Shown: positions 25,350 to 34,511, counted from the stretch's first letter. The stretch is 64,000 bases of DNA from Aedoeadaptatus coxii (GCF_001553115.1 NZ_KQ960181.1:35911-99910); one strand, 5' to 3'. Translations and numbers: made by a program. The notes: generated by a model from the sequence alone, not told the origin.

Positions 25350-26294
25350 ATGATCTCATACGCATTGGATTCCTGCATCCACTGCGGCAAATGCAAAAAG
25401 GTCTGCCCTTTTTTAGCACACTACGATATGGACCTGTCCGAATTTGCCACGCGGCCCGAACTGAAAGGGGAATGTTACCTCTGCGATAATTGCAAACGCA
25501 CTTGCCCCAAGAATATTTCGGGGCGCGGTATCGCCATGGAACACAGAAAAAACAAGCCCCTCCCGAGCCTTAAAGTTCGTCTGCAAAAAAATCCCTATCT
25601 TCTGCGCAATGTTCAGAAAAAAAACACGAAGAGTCTACTCTATCTCGGCTGCAACTACCCCGGGCAGTTTCCGGAAACTTGCAAAAAGCTTATTGGGATT
25701 TGCAGGGAAGACGGAATTGATTTTTCCGTCGATTGTTGTAAAAAGCCGGTGGCTCAAACGGGAGTCGAACTTTCAAACGATTCTATTTTCGATCACGTAA
25801 AGGATCGCGGCATCGAGCGCCTTATTTGCTGCTGCCCCAATTGCTACAATATGATGAAAGGGCGGAGCGACATCGAGGTTATCTCCATTTTTGAGTATTT
25901 ACACGAGCGCGGGCTTTTAAACGAACTGCCCCAAGAAAATATCCCTCTCTATATTCCCTGCGGCGATCGGGAACATCTGGAGTTTTTTAAATACATCGAG
26001 CCCCATTTAAAAAGCTATCACAAGGAATATAATAAAATTCACTGCTGCGGCCTCGGCGGTGGCGGAAAACATACTCCTGAAGTAGCGGAAGAAGTAGAGA
26101 AAAAATTCCAAGCCCTCCACGAAACCTACGGCGAAATCTGGACTTATTGCGCCAGCTGCTCCATCGCCTTTCAGCGATACAACATGGATCACATCGTCAA
26201 TATCCTCTCCGCTTTCTTAGGTGTAAACGAGGCGCCGTCTACAGAGTACATGAAAAATGTGCTGGCCTTTAGGAGGCTTCCCCATGACATCTAA
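25350..26294 (+). CDS. HdrD-like Fe-S protein: two 4Fe-4S motifs and two CCG domains
   Basis: 314 residues, cytoplasmic. The N-terminal ferredoxin part has two CX2CX2CX3CP motifs (CIHCGKCKKVCP, about 9-20; CYLCDNCKRTCP, about 44-55). Then come two cysteine-rich CCG domains: first GCNYPG...CCKKP...CPNC, second PCGDRE...CCGLGGGGK...CASC. This is the architecture of HdrD/GlpC/LutA-type redox subunits, which hold 4Fe-4S clusters and a noncubane cluster handling thiols or disulfides. AAGGAG precedes the ATG. Electron donor and substrate are unknown; context links it to the glycosyltransferase/VTT operon. Confidence 0.88.
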   Translation: MISYALDSCIHCGKCKKVCPFLAHYDMDLSEFATRPELKGECYLCDNCKRTCPKNISGRGIAMEHRKNKPLPSLKVRLQKNPYLLRNVQKKNTKSLLYLGCNYPGQFPETCKKLIGICREDGIDFSVDCCKKPVAQTGVELSNDSIFDHVKDRGIERLICCCPNCYNMMKGRSDIEVISIFEYLHERGLLNELPQENIPLYIPCGDREHLEFFKYIEPHLKSYHKEYNKIHCCGLGGGGKHTPEVAEEVEKKFQALHETYGEIWTYCASCSIAFQRYNMDHIVNILSAFLGVNEAPSTEYMKNVLAFRRLPHDI

Positions 26295-26673
26295 AGAAAA
26301 AAACTGCGCGCAAAACGTACTGGGTGCTTTCGGAAAAGAATTCGGTTTGAGCGAGGACATCACCGACCGCATGGCCGCTCCCTTCGGCGGCGCAAGATAC
26401 AGCGGCGAAACCTGCGGTTGCGTTAGCGCCGCCACCATGGTGCTCGGGCTGAAATACGGCGACGACGAAACATATTTAAGCGAAAAAGTCGCTTCCTTCG
26501 ACAAAGCCTTTAAAGAAAAACATCGCTCCACACAATGCAGAGAGATTTTAGGCTACGACTTTTCCAAACCCGGCGAACTCGCGAAAGCTTACGAAAGCGG
26601 CTCCATCGCCGAAAATTGCCCGAAATGCGTTTCCGACAGCATCGCCATTTTACAGAAATTACTGGATTCATAA
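26284..26673 (+). CDS. C_GCAxxG_C_C family protein (putative redox protein)
   Basis: 129 residues from the ATG at 26284 with AGGAGG 7 bases upstream, overlapping the Fe-S gene by 11 bp. The family pattern is complete: NCAQNVLGAFGKEFGL, MAAPFGGARYSGETCGCVSAATMVLG, STQCREILGYDF and ENCPKCVSDSIAIL. Six Cys are positioned as in the TIGR01909 family, often found with membrane or Fe-S redox partners. No biochemical role is established. Last gene of the operon. Confidence 0.87.
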   Translation: MTSKEKNCAQNVLGAFGKEFGLSEDITDRMAAPFGGARYSGETCGCVSAATMVLGLKYGDDETYLSEKVASFDKAFKEKHRSTQCREILGYDFSKPGELAKAYESGSIAENCPKCVSDSIAILQKLLDS

Positions 26674-26738
26674 CCTCACCGGTATTAAAATTTCCCTTTG
26701 AATCCGGCGAAGTATTTCCTTCGAAACCAAGCAAATAA

Positions 26739-26800
26739 AAAAATAACCCCCGTTTCCGGAGGTTATCTCGAGCTCACCCTCAGGCTGGGCTTTTTATTTT
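26739..26800. terminator. Two back-to-back terminators between convergent operons
   Basis: One imperfect stem (ATAACC-c-CCG with CGG-a-GGTTAT, 26743-26766) is followed on the minus strand by a run of T and serves the FMN-binding gene. A second short stem (GCTCA/TGGGC, 26772-26790) is followed on the plus strand by TTTTTATTTT and serves the C_GCAxxG operon. Confidence 0.6.
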
Positions 26801-27138
26801 GCTCGTTCCAAAGCTTTTTCAACGGCATCTTTAATGCCTTTCGAAGTTTCCGTAGCCCCTGCTATGGAATCGATGTACGTGGTATTTTTCTTCACCATGG
26901 CGCCGGGCAAGGTATTTAATGCTTCCTGTACTTGTGGCACTTGTTCTACATATTCGCCGTGGTCCACCACTTCCACCGACACCATGTTTCCGCCGGCGAC
27001 AGTAACTTCCACTTTTATAGGCGTCTCTTTTGAATAGCCCATTGCCTCGCCGCGAAACACGCCGTCGCGATAAACTGTTTTGCCGCTACAAGCCGTGAGA
27101 AAAAAGAGCGCTACCGTGGGAAAAATCCATTTTTTCAT
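26794..27138 (-). CDS. FMN-binding domain lipoprotein
   Basis: 114 residues: lipobox LTAC (Cys 17) and a single FMN_bind domain. The flavinylation-type motif AGATETSKG is visible (about 93-101), where the Thr in this position carries FMN covalently in family members after ApbE action. No apbE gene is in the window. It overlaps the end of the transketolase reading frame by 4 bp and so shares its transcript. A role in extracytosolic electron transfer is inferred from the family. Confidence 0.85.
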   Translation of the reverse strand: MKKWIFPTVALFFLTACSGKTVYRDGVFRGEAMGYSKETPIKVEVTVAGGNMVSVEVVDHGEYVEQVPQVQEALNTLPGAMVKKNTTYIDSIAGATETSKGIKDAVEKALERAK

Positions 27139-29123
27139 CGGCGATTTAAATACTCTTTTATAGCTATCGTAACGCCTTCAGTCGTCAAACCGAAGGTTTC
27201 AAAAACTTCTTTCGCATTGCCGCTGGCGCCGAAAGTGTCGATGCCGAGAACCATTCCGTCGAGGCCCACGTAGCGGTACCAGCTCATAGTCGCGCCCGCT
27301 TCCATGGCCACGCGGTGGCGAACATCTTTTGGAAGAACGGCTTCTTTGTAATCCTTCGATTGCAGTTCAAATAATTCCTGAGAGGGCATACTGACGACGC
27401 GAACGCCAAAGGATTCCGTTTCAATGGCTTTTGCCGCATCCAACGCCAATTGCACTTCACTACCCGATGCAATGAGGATGAGTTCGAGTTTCGCCTCTTC
27501 TTTTTTAAGAATATAGCCGCCTTTTAAAGCGTCTTTCGAACTTCCATCGAGTTCAGGCACGGTTTGACGAGTCAAAATTAAGGATACGGGCTTGTCTTTG
27601 GAATGCATGGCCGTGTACCACGCCGCCGCCACTTCCGTGGAATCCGCCGGGCGGATGGTAATGGCGTTGGGAATACTGCGAAGCATGGTTAAGTGTTCGA
27701 TAGGTTGGTGTGTCGGCCCGTCTTCGCCGACGCCGATGCTGTCGTGGGTCAAAATATAGGATACGGGAAGACCCATTAAAGCGGCCAGGCGAATTTGTGG
27801 CTTCATGTAGTCGCTGAAGACGAGGAAAGTAGCGCCGTACGAACGGAATCCGCCGTGTAAATAAATACCGTTGACGATGGCGGCCATGGCATGTTCCCGC
27901 ACGCCGAAATTAATATTGGCGCCTTCGCGATTTTTCACGCTATATTGGCCGGCGCCTTTTATGTCGCTCTTGTTGGAGGGCGCCAAGTCGGCACTACCGC
28001 CGAATAAGTTGCCCATACCTGCTGCTACCCGTTGCAATATTTCGTGGGAGCTTGCGCGCGTCGCCATGTCTTTTTCCACAGGCTTCCAGAAGCTTTCCTC
28101 GTCCATAAAGGAAAGATCTTGCGCTTCTGTATCGTAATGGGCGATGAAAGCTTTATATTTTTCGGGATAGCTTTCTTTGTAGCGCCCTTCCATTTCTTTC
28201 CACGCGTCGTAGTTTTTCTTTTTCTCGGCGAGAATCTCGTTCACGTATTCTTTTACTTCGTCGGACACCGTAAAAGGCGCTACATCGTAGCCCAAGGCTT
28301 TTTTCGTCGCCAGGTTTTTCTCTTCTCCCAAGGGTGCGCCGTGAACGCCGGCATTTCCTGCGAGAGGAGAACCGTACCCGATGACCGTTTTAATTTCGAT
28401 CATCGTCGGCTTCTTCGTTTCCTCTTTCGCCTCTTCAATGGCCTTTGAAATGGCGTCTACGTCGGTGCCGTCTTCCACCGTCAGCACTTGCCAACCTAAT
28501 GCGCGGTAACGATCGGCAATGCTCTCCTTAAAGGAAAGGGAAGTATCCCCTTCGATGGTAATATTATTGGAATCGTAAAGGACGATCAATTTTCCCAGTT
28601 CCAGCGTGCCGGCAATGGAGGAGGCTTCGTTGCTGATGCCTTCCATTAAATCTCCGTCGCCGCAAAGAACGTAAGTATGGTGATCGATGAGATTCATGCC
28701 TTCTTCGTTATAGAGAGCGGCCAATCGCGTTTCCGCCATGGCAAAGCCTACAGCTGTGGAAATGCCGGCACCTAAAGGACCCGTCGTCGTTTCCACCCAA
28801 TCGGTGTGGCCGTATTCCGGATGCCCCGGCGTTTTAGAATGTAATTGTCTGAAATTTTTTAGATCCTCCGCTTCGAGGCCGAGGCCGAAAACGTGGAAAA
28901 GTGAATATAATAAGGCACTTCCGTGGCCGGCACTTAAAATAAAACGATCTCGATTTACCCAGTTTCGATCCGATTTTTCAAATTGTAAGGCTCCCGACCA
29001 AAGGGCCCACGCCATAGGTGCCGCACCCAGTGGCAAACCCGGGTGTCCGGAGTTGGCTGCATCGATTTGATCGATGGAAAGGGCGCGTAAAGTGTTAACC
29101 GCTAATTGCTTTTTAGTTTGCAT
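27135..29123 (-). CDS. tkt: Transketolase
   Basis: 662 residues, full length. Thiamine-diphosphate enzyme of the non-oxidative pentose phosphate pathway. Blocks seen: SGHPGLPLGAAPMAWALW near the N-terminus, ThDP motif GDGDLMEGISNEA...NN (about 154-185), and the pyrimidine-domain FGVREHAMAAIVNGI and DSIGVGEDGPTHQPIE in the middle. The gene overlaps both neighbours (11 bp with the TagA-like gene, 4 bp with the FMN-binding gene), so it is embedded in the envelope polysaccharide transcript. Confidence 0.97.
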   Translation of the reverse strand: MQTKKQLAVNTLRALSIDQIDAANSGHPGLPLGAAPMAWALWSGALQFEKSDRNWVNRDRFILSAGHGSALLYSLFHVFGLGLEAEDLKNFRQLHSKTPGHPEYGHTDWVETTTGPLGAGISTAVGFAMAETRLAALYNEEGMNLIDHHTYVLCGDGDLMEGISNEASSIAGTLELGKLIVLYDSNNITIEGDTSLSFKESIADRYRALGWQVLTVEDGTDVDAISKAIEEAKEETKKPTMIEIKTVIGYGSPLAGNAGVHGAPLGEEKNLATKKALGYDVAPFTVSDEVKEYVNEILAEKKKNYDAWKEMEGRYKESYPEKYKAFIAHYDTEAQDLSFMDEESFWKPVEKDMATRASSHEILQRVAAGMGNLFGGSADLAPSNKSDIKGAGQYSVKNREGANINFGVREHAMAAIVNGIYLHGGFRSYGATFLVFSDYMKPQIRLAALMGLPVSYILTHDSIGVGEDGPTHQPIEHLTMLRSIPNAITIRPADSTEVAAAWYTAMHSKDKPVSLILTRQTVPELDGSSKDALKGGYILKKEEAKLELILIASGSEVQLALDAAKAIETESFGVRVVSMPSQELFELQSKDYKEAVLPKDVRHRVAMEAGATMSWYRYVGLDGMVLGIDTFGASGNAKEVFETFGLTTEGVTIAIKEYLNRR

Positions 29124-29928
29124 GAGATCCTCCTTTGGTCGTCTTCACGACGGAAACCGATTGGCCGTCGCGCCATACTGTCCATAAAAATTTGGGAATG
29201 ACGAGCTGTCTCCGTAATCGAGACGGGTTTTTTAATAAGCGATAAAACCATTCTAAGTTTAACTTAATGAAAATATCCGGCGCACGTTTCGCCTTTCCGG
29301 CTAATACATCTAAGACGCCGCCGTTTCCGATGGCGATTTTCAAATGGGAAAATTTCTCCCGATTATTCAAGATAAACTGTTCCTGTTTGGGAAAGCCGAG
29401 GCCTACAAATAAAATGTCCGCTTCCGATACGTTGATGGCGTCGATCACTGCCTTTTCCTCTTCGTGGTTCTCGAATCCTCGATGAGCGCCTTTAAAATAA
29501 CCGTGATGCACGCCGGCCACAATCTTGCCGTAAACAGCCTCCACTTCTTCTCTCGCCTTTTCTCCTACGCCGGGTTCGGCGCCTAAGAAAAATACTTTCT
29601 TGTCTTCTTCTTTCGCCAGTTCCAACATGGCCATGGAAAGATCGAAGCCCGTTACCCGCTCTCTCAGGGGATGTTGCTTCATCTTGGATCCCATAATAAG
29701 GCCGATGCCGTCGGCTACGACGAGGTCGGCGGAATTAATCGCTTCCGCCAGTTGCTCATCGTCGCGACACGCCATGACGATTTCCGTATTGGGGGTGAAG
29801 AGGGTGTGGAGTCTTTCCTCCCCGAGCATTTCTCTTAAAATTGCCTTCCCTTCGTCGAAGGAAATATTATCCACGACGGTGTTGAAGATTTTAATTTTCT
29901 CTCTACTTTTCCAAGAGTTCGAAGACAT
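29113..29928 (-). CDS. WecG/TagA/CpsF family glycosyltransferase
   Basis: About 271 residues from the ATG at 29928, 10 bases after AGGAGG; upstream in-frame starts are too close to that site. Family GT26 transfers N-acetylmannosamine-type sugars to undecaprenyl-PP-GlcNAc in teichoic acid or secondary wall polysaccharide linkage units. Blocks: FTPNTEIVMACRDDEQLAEA, VVADGIGLIMGSK (catalytic Asp region), VFFLGAEPGVGEKA, and ADILFVGLGFPKQEQF. Overlaps csaB by 26 bp. Confidence 0.93.
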   Translation of the reverse strand: MSSNSWKSREKIKIFNTVVDNISFDEGKAILREMLGEERLHTLFTPNTEIVMACRDDEQLAEAINSADLVVADGIGLIMGSKMKQHPLRERVTGFDLSMAMLELAKEEDKKVFFLGAEPGVGEKAREEVEAVYGKIVAGVHHGYFKGAHRGFENHEEEKAVIDAINVSEADILFVGLGFPKQEQFILNNREKFSHLKIAIGNGGVLDVLAGKAKRAPDIFIKLNLEWFYRLLKNPSRLRRQLVIPKFLWTVWRDGQSVSVVKTTKGGSHAN

Positions 29929-31003
29929 GATGAACATTCCTCCTACTCTTTTCCCGCAGATCATCGTGCATGAGCGTCAACTTTTTCCGCGCACCGTCTC
30001 CGTCGTTAAAGGTGGCGACGACGGCGTTTAAAAGTTTTTTCTCATCCATTCCTTCCGACTCAATATCCGAAGGAATGCCCAAAGCTTCTAATTGGGATTT
30101 TACTTTCGGGTCGTACACCACGCCCACCACCGGCGTCTTGGATGTGACGGCATAAATCAATGCGTGGAGCCGCATGGCGATCATGACATCGCATAGACCG
30201 ATAATGCCTTCCATTTCTTCCACGGCGTAATTTCCCGCCAACACGTGGCCGTGCTCTTTGTGTACCATGGCCGCCTTGATGCTGTCGGCGAAATGTTTAT
30301 CTTCCGGATAATGTAAAGGCGTAAAAAGTGTGTCGATGCCACATTCTTCGTAAACGCGATCCGCCACATAGGCCATTTTTTTTGCAAGGGCAGGCGCCTT
30401 CTTCCATTGGCGTACGGCGACGCCCAAAAAGCGGCGATCCACGGGGATACGCTCTTCCCTTAAAAGGGCGCGAGCCGCCCCTTCGCCGATACCTTCGATG
30501 CCGTAAACGGGATCGGCGGTAACTTCCATTTCAGGTTTCGTGACGCCGATATCCCGCAATACCTCGAGAGAATCGTCGTCTCGAAGGGTAATAAAGTCCA
30601 CGCCGTTTAAAACTTTTGCGGTGAGTTTTCGATTAACGGTTTTATGAATAGGGCCCACGCCGTTGGCATAAACGTAGATTTTTTTCTTCATTCGTTTTGC
30701 CAAGGCCATAACGCCGAGATAGTAATAAAGGGAACGGGACGATGTTTCATCTTGAAGTAAAGACCCACCCCCGCTAATCAGAAGATCGGCGGATTTAAGC
30801 GCCTTTTTGACCGAGCCGTAATGGAAACGCTGGGTGGCGTTCACATTGTAAAGTCGTCTCGTTCGCGCCGGATCGTAGGAAAGGACGTTTAACTGAATCG
30901 TCGGATCGATGGCGCGGATGTCGTTTACGATGGCGTGCAAAATGGCGTCGTCGCCGCTGTTGTCGAAGCCGTAATAGCCGCTAAATAATACTTTCTTCGC
31001 CAT
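29903..31003 (-). CDS. csaB: Polysaccharide pyruvyl transferase CsaB
   Basis: 366 residues from the ATG at 31003 (AAAGGA 9 bases upstream). Adds pyruvate ketal groups to secondary cell-wall polysaccharide, the ligand of SLH domains. Characteristic blocks: VLFSGYYGFDNSGDDAIL at the N-terminus, LISGGGSLLQDETSSRS, IYVYANGVGPI, and AMRLHALIYAV near the C-terminus. It overlaps the O-antigen-ligase-like gene by 23 bp and the TagA-like gene by 26 bp. Together with the SLH protein at 901 it gives a complete anchoring pair in this window. Confidence 0.93.
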   Translation of the reverse strand: MAKKVLFSGYYGFDNSGDDAILHAIVNDIRAIDPTIQLNVLSYDPARTRRLYNVNATQRFHYGSVKKALKSADLLISGGGSLLQDETSSRSLYYYLGVMALAKRMKKKIYVYANGVGPIHKTVNRKLTAKVLNGVDFITLRDDDSLEVLRDIGVTKPEMEVTADPVYGIEGIGEGAARALLREERIPVDRRFLGVAVRQWKKAPALAKKMAYVADRVYEECGIDTLFTPLHYPEDKHFADSIKAAMVHKEHGHVLAGNYAVEEMEGIIGLCDVMIAMRLHALIYAVTSKTPVVGVVYDPKVKSQLEALGIPSDIESEGMDEKKLLNAVVATFNDGDGARKKLTLMHDDLREKSRRNVHHVFELLEK

Positions 31004-32351
31004 AAACACCCGTCCTTTCTTTCATAAGTTCCAAACCCTTTCGCCGTCTGCACATTCTCGCAAGAGAAAATGCAATGCCGAGAAGGAGATAAAAAGTCGT
31101 CGTAATTTTCGTCATGTAAAAAATATTTTCAAACATTCCGTGGAACAGCATCCCGGAAAAGGACGCTACCATCGCCGCCCCCATGGTTCGCATGTACCGG
31201 TCTTCGCTCTTAATGGGATAGCGGAAGAGGGCGACGAAAATGGCGATGACGAACAATACAAAGAAGAAAAATCCCAACACGCCCATTTCCGCGAAGATTT
31301 CGATAAAGGTATTGTGGGCGTGGAAAATACCCAAAGTCGATAAATACCGCTCAAAGGTACGCTTAAAGGGCATATATCCTAAGCCCAGGCCTAAGAGGAA
31401 ATTATCTTTTATAATCCTGATCGCCACTTTCCAAATTTGAAGGCGATAAGACGCCGAGGATTCGTTCATATTAAATATGGTCATGAATCGGGCGATAAAG
31501 GTTTGTGGAATAATGTAAACCGCCGCACCTGCCATGGGAATGGCGAGAAGGAGCAGTTCTTTTCGTACGATGACGATAAAAATCAACAGGGAAAGGGCAA
31601 GCCCCAGCCAGCCACCGCGGCTCATGGTCATGAACAGGGCGGCCAATTGCACCGCAAACATAGCTAAGAAGCTGATGCGCACCCCGTCTCGCTTGGAAGA
31701 CCACAAGACCCCGACGGTAAGCGGCATGGTCATCACCAGGTATTCCGCAAAAATATTGGGGTTTCCGAAAATAGAATAGACGCGCGCCCGAATATCCGTG
31801 TTGAATTTTTCATCGAGCCAGCCTTCTTTTATATCGACGCCCACAATGTATTGAACGATGCCGATAAGGGCTAAAATCGTCGTGGCGACGACGACGGCGG
31901 TAATGATTTTATGCAGCCGCTTTTCGTCGTAGGATTCGTTGACGATCATCATAAAGAGCATGAGCCCGCCGGTATGAATGGCGAAATCCCGTATAGACCC
32001 TGCCACGATCATAGACGTAAAAGTTTGAACTGCGAGCATTAAAAAGTATACGTAGATCATGGTCTCCTGCCCTTCAATTTGTAAGGGCCGATTTTTTAAG
32101 AAGATCTTTCTCAAAAGATAGAGACCGAAAATGCCGTAAAGAAGGGCTAAACACAGGGTATCCGGTAAAAAAATGTAACCGAAAGCGGCGCCGATAATGC
32201 CGGCCATGGGATTTTCAAATAATACGGCGATGCCGAAAAGTGCGGCCCAAAGGCCGATGGTAAAGGACAGTTTAAAATACAAGGCAGCGCCGCCGATCAC
32301 AAAGCCTACGGCGAAGAGGAGGAGGGGATTTAATTTTAGTTTTCGTTCCAC
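30981..32351 (-). CDS. O-antigen ligase-like polysaccharide polymerase/ligase
   Basis: 456 residues, 11-12 hydrophobic segments, with a large outside loop (about 290-345) holding FGNPNIFAEYLVMTMPL, MSRGGWLGLALSLLIF and LGLGLGYMPF...HAHNTFIEIFAEMG. The Wzy_C/O-antigen ligase motif HNTFIE is clear. Probably polymerises or attaches the wall polysaccharide made by the surrounding genes. Overlaps csaB by 23 bp and the 186-residue membrane protein by 16 bp. Confidence 0.87.
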   Translation of the reverse strand: MERKLKLNPLLLFAVGFVIGGAALYFKLSFTIGLWAALFGIAVLFENPMAGIIGAAFGYIFLPDTLCLALLYGIFGLYLLRKIFLKNRPLQIEGQETMIYVYFLMLAVQTFTSMIVAGSIRDFAIHTGGLMLFMMIVNESYDEKRLHKIITAVVVATTILALIGIVQYIVGVDIKEGWLDEKFNTDIRARVYSIFGNPNIFAEYLVMTMPLTVGVLWSSKRDGVRISFLAMFAVQLAALFMTMSRGGWLGLALSLLIFIVIVRKELLLLAIPMAGAAVYIIPQTFIARFMTIFNMNESSASYRLQIWKVAIRIIKDNFLLGLGLGYMPFKRTFERYLSTLGIFHAHNTFIEIFAEMGVLGFFFFVLFVIAIFVALFRYPIKSEDRYMRTMGAAMVASFSGMLFHGMFENIFYMTKITTTFYLLLGIAFSLARMCRRRKGLELMKERTGVYGEESII

Positions 32352-32896
32352 GATGTCGCCTCCTCGTCATGAACTAATAAGCTCGCCGCACCTTTTACCA
32401 TCGCCATGCCCCGTGAACTGCGAAGCTTCTCGTCCGTATTCCGGGAAAGGAATCCGGATAAAAAGCCGATCACTAAAAAGGGGATCCCTATCCAAAGGGG
32501 TACTTCCCTTTTTAAAATACCGATCACCAATAGGGAAAAACCGAATCCGACGGAGATCATGCCAACGGTTTGCAAAGCGCCCTGTAGGGTTTGAAACCGC
32601 GCCATGCCGTTAATAAGTTTGGATCCCGATGCGACGTTTTCCAAGCGAATACGCATCCATTCCGCCACCGTATTCATGAGGCGGAATAAAAAGCGAAAAC
32701 ATTTAAAGAAAACGGAACGATCGAAACTGTTCATTAATCCGTAAAAAATGCGATGGAGAAAACTTCCCCTATAAGCGATCGCCAGGCCGTTTAAAAATCC
32801 CGCCACCACACGGTGAAAAAGACTGCCCCCGTACCAGCGTTCCAATATCTTTAAGACACGGTAAAGGAATTGAATCAGCACACTGGAACTAAGCAT
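32336..32896 (-). CDS. Unrecognised membrane protein of the polysaccharide cluster
   Basis: 186 residues, not recognised. The N-terminal 80 residues are basic, rich in Phe/Leu/Arg and look amphipathic rather than transmembrane. Two clear TM helices sit at about 113-131 and 136-152, followed by a hydrophilic tail. GGGGAG precedes the ATG. It lies between DUF4330 and the ligase gene (3-bp gap, 16-bp overlap), so it is cotranscribed and probably part of polysaccharide export or assembly; no catalytic motif is visible. Confidence 0.7.
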   Translation of the reverse strand: MLSSSVLIQFLYRVLKILERWYGGSLFHRVVAGFLNGLAIAYRGSFLHRIFYGLMNSFDRSVFFKCFRFLFRLMNTVAEWMRIRLENVASGSKLINGMARFQTLQGALQTVGMISVGFGFSLLVIGILKREVPLWIGIPFLVIGFLSGFLSRNTDEKLRSSRGMAMVKGAASLLVHDEEATSWNEN

Positions 32897-32899
32897 ACG

Positions 32900-33382
32900 T
32901 TACTCCCCGGTGACGGCGATGCCGACGCAAATACCGTTAAAGGTGCAGGTTTTCGATTTTAAGCGATATTCCCCGCCGACGCGCACTTCGTCGCCGCTAA
33001 TTAAATAGGCTCTGTCGTTTTCGGCAATGTCCACGTCTACGTCCACATAAACGGAATATTTGTCGGGTACCGGCGCATTAATCCATTGGCCTTTATATTC
33101 CGTAGCATCTTCGAAGGGCACTACTTTTTTCGCGCTGACCTTTCCAAAATAGCTTCCCTTTTCAAAGGAATAAAGTTCGGAGCCTTCCATAATGTTTTCC
33201 ACCGACGGCATACGAACCTCTTCTACGAGAAGGGTTACTTTTCCTTTGGATGTCTTTTCGATTGCCACCGGCGAATGGCGCATCCGGGAGAAACCTCCTA
33301 CGACGGCCACGATTAAAATCAGCAAAAACAATAAATCGATAATATTGATCTTGCCGAAGAGTCTTCCTTTACGATCGATCAT
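32900..33382 (-). CDS. DUF4330 domain membrane-anchored protein
   Basis: 160 residues from the ATG at 33382 (AAGGAG 7 bases upstream). The DUF4330 N-terminal hallmark GKINIIDLLFLLILIVAV includes the single TM helix (about 14-32). The rest is a beta-rich extracytoplasmic domain. The family occurs in polysaccharide clusters of Firmicutes but has no known activity. One base separates it from the glycosyltransferase stop. Confidence 0.82.
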   Translation of the reverse strand: MIDRKGRLFGKINIIDLLFLLILIVAVVGGFSRMRHSPVAIEKTSKGKVTLLVEEVRMPSVENIMEGSELYSFEKGSYFGKVSAKKVVPFEDATEYKGQWINAPVPDKYSVYVDVDVDIAENDRAYLISGDEVRVGGEYRLKSKTCTFNGICVGIAVTGE

Positions 33383-33383
33383 G

Positions 33384-34499
33384 CTATCTCCTTTCGAGAA
33401 TGTGTTTATAAATTGAGACATGGCTTTTTGCCATGGCGTGTTCCGAAAAATGTTCGTTTACAAATGCATTGAGGGATTCGCCGCGGGATTTCATTTCGTC
33501 CCGATGCTTGAGGGCATAGATCAGCTTTTGCGACAGCCCCTCTACATCCTTAGGCTCAAAGGTAAAGGCGGCATCTCCCGCCATTTCCCCGATTCCCCCC
33601 ACATCTGTAGCGATAAAAGGAATCTTCGCCTTTGCCCCTTCCAGTAAGGCATAGGGGAAACTTTCTGAAACGGAGGTTAGAACATTAACTTCCGATGCAT
33701 AGTATAAGCTGAAGGGATCGTCTACCTGACCTAAGAAGGTCACCAAATCTTCTAAACCGTGTTCGGCTACATATTGTTTTAAATACGCGCCGTCGGCTCC
33801 CTCCCCTGCGATTAAAAAGTGGGCGCCCTTTAAATTTTCCCGCCCCTTATCGATGGCGGCTAAAAGGGTGCGATGATCTTTTACGAGATCCAACCGTGCG
33901 GCGGTGGCAAAGAGCATACGATCCTTAAATTTTTCCAGCCCGTAACGTGCGAGAAAAGCATCTCGATCCACGTGGCGCTCTTCCTTTTTCATATCGATGC
34001 CATTATAGACGACAAAGATGCGATCCGAAGGAAACCCCCGCTCAATAAGCATATTTTTAAACCGCTCCGTAATGGCAATATAGTACGGGAAGCGTTTCAA
34101 GGCGTAGCGATTTAAAGGTGTAAATACCTTATCTTTAATAAAATTGTCTTTAAAATCCAATAAGTAATCACTATGCAGCGTCGTCACCATGGGGATATCC
34201 ACGCGACGCCGCAAGTAGAGGGCATTAAAATTGGCTCGGGCACCGTGACAGTGCACGAGATCGAATTTTTCCCTGCGGATCATGGCCACCACTTCTTTTA
34301 AAGCCCCCATATCGAAGCGGTTTTGTTGCTCCACAAGACGGGCGTCGATTCCCAATGCCCTTGCTCCGTCGAGAAAGGGGCCGGGGGTAAAGCACACCAT
34401 GCTGACGTCGGAATATTCTTCCAGACCTTTCAGCAAAGTATAAATATGGGTCTTTGCCCCGCCGGTATCGCCGCCGCTAATAAGATGAAGAATTTTCAT
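33384..34499 (-). CDS. Family 4 glycosyltransferase
   Basis: 371 residues, GT-B fold. N-terminal ISGGDTGGAKTHIYTLLKGL, inner-domain VVYNGIDMKKEERH, and the C-terminal nucleotide-sugar block SVSESFPYALLEGAKAKIPFIATDVGGIGEM with the ESFP...E retaining-enzyme motif. Cytosolic; likely adds a sugar to the lipid-linked wall polysaccharide. Follows the small secreted protein gene by 12 bp. Confidence 0.92.
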   Translation of the reverse strand: MKILHLISGGDTGGAKTHIYTLLKGLEEYSDVSMVCFTPGPFLDGARALGIDARLVEQQNRFDMGALKEVVAMIRREKFDLVHCHGARANFNALYLRRRVDIPMVTTLHSDYLLDFKDNFIKDKVFTPLNRYALKRFPYYIAITERFKNMLIERGFPSDRIFVVYNGIDMKKEERHVDRDAFLARYGLEKFKDRMLFATAARLDLVKDHRTLLAAIDKGRENLKGAHFLIAGEGADGAYLKQYVAEHGLEDLVTFLGQVDDPFSLYYASEVNVLTSVSESFPYALLEGAKAKIPFIATDVGGIGEMAGDAAFTFEPKDVEGLSQKLIYALKHRDEMKSRGESLNAFVNEHFSEHAMAKSHVSIYKHILERR

Positions 34500-34511
34500 C
34501 GTCTGCTCCCA

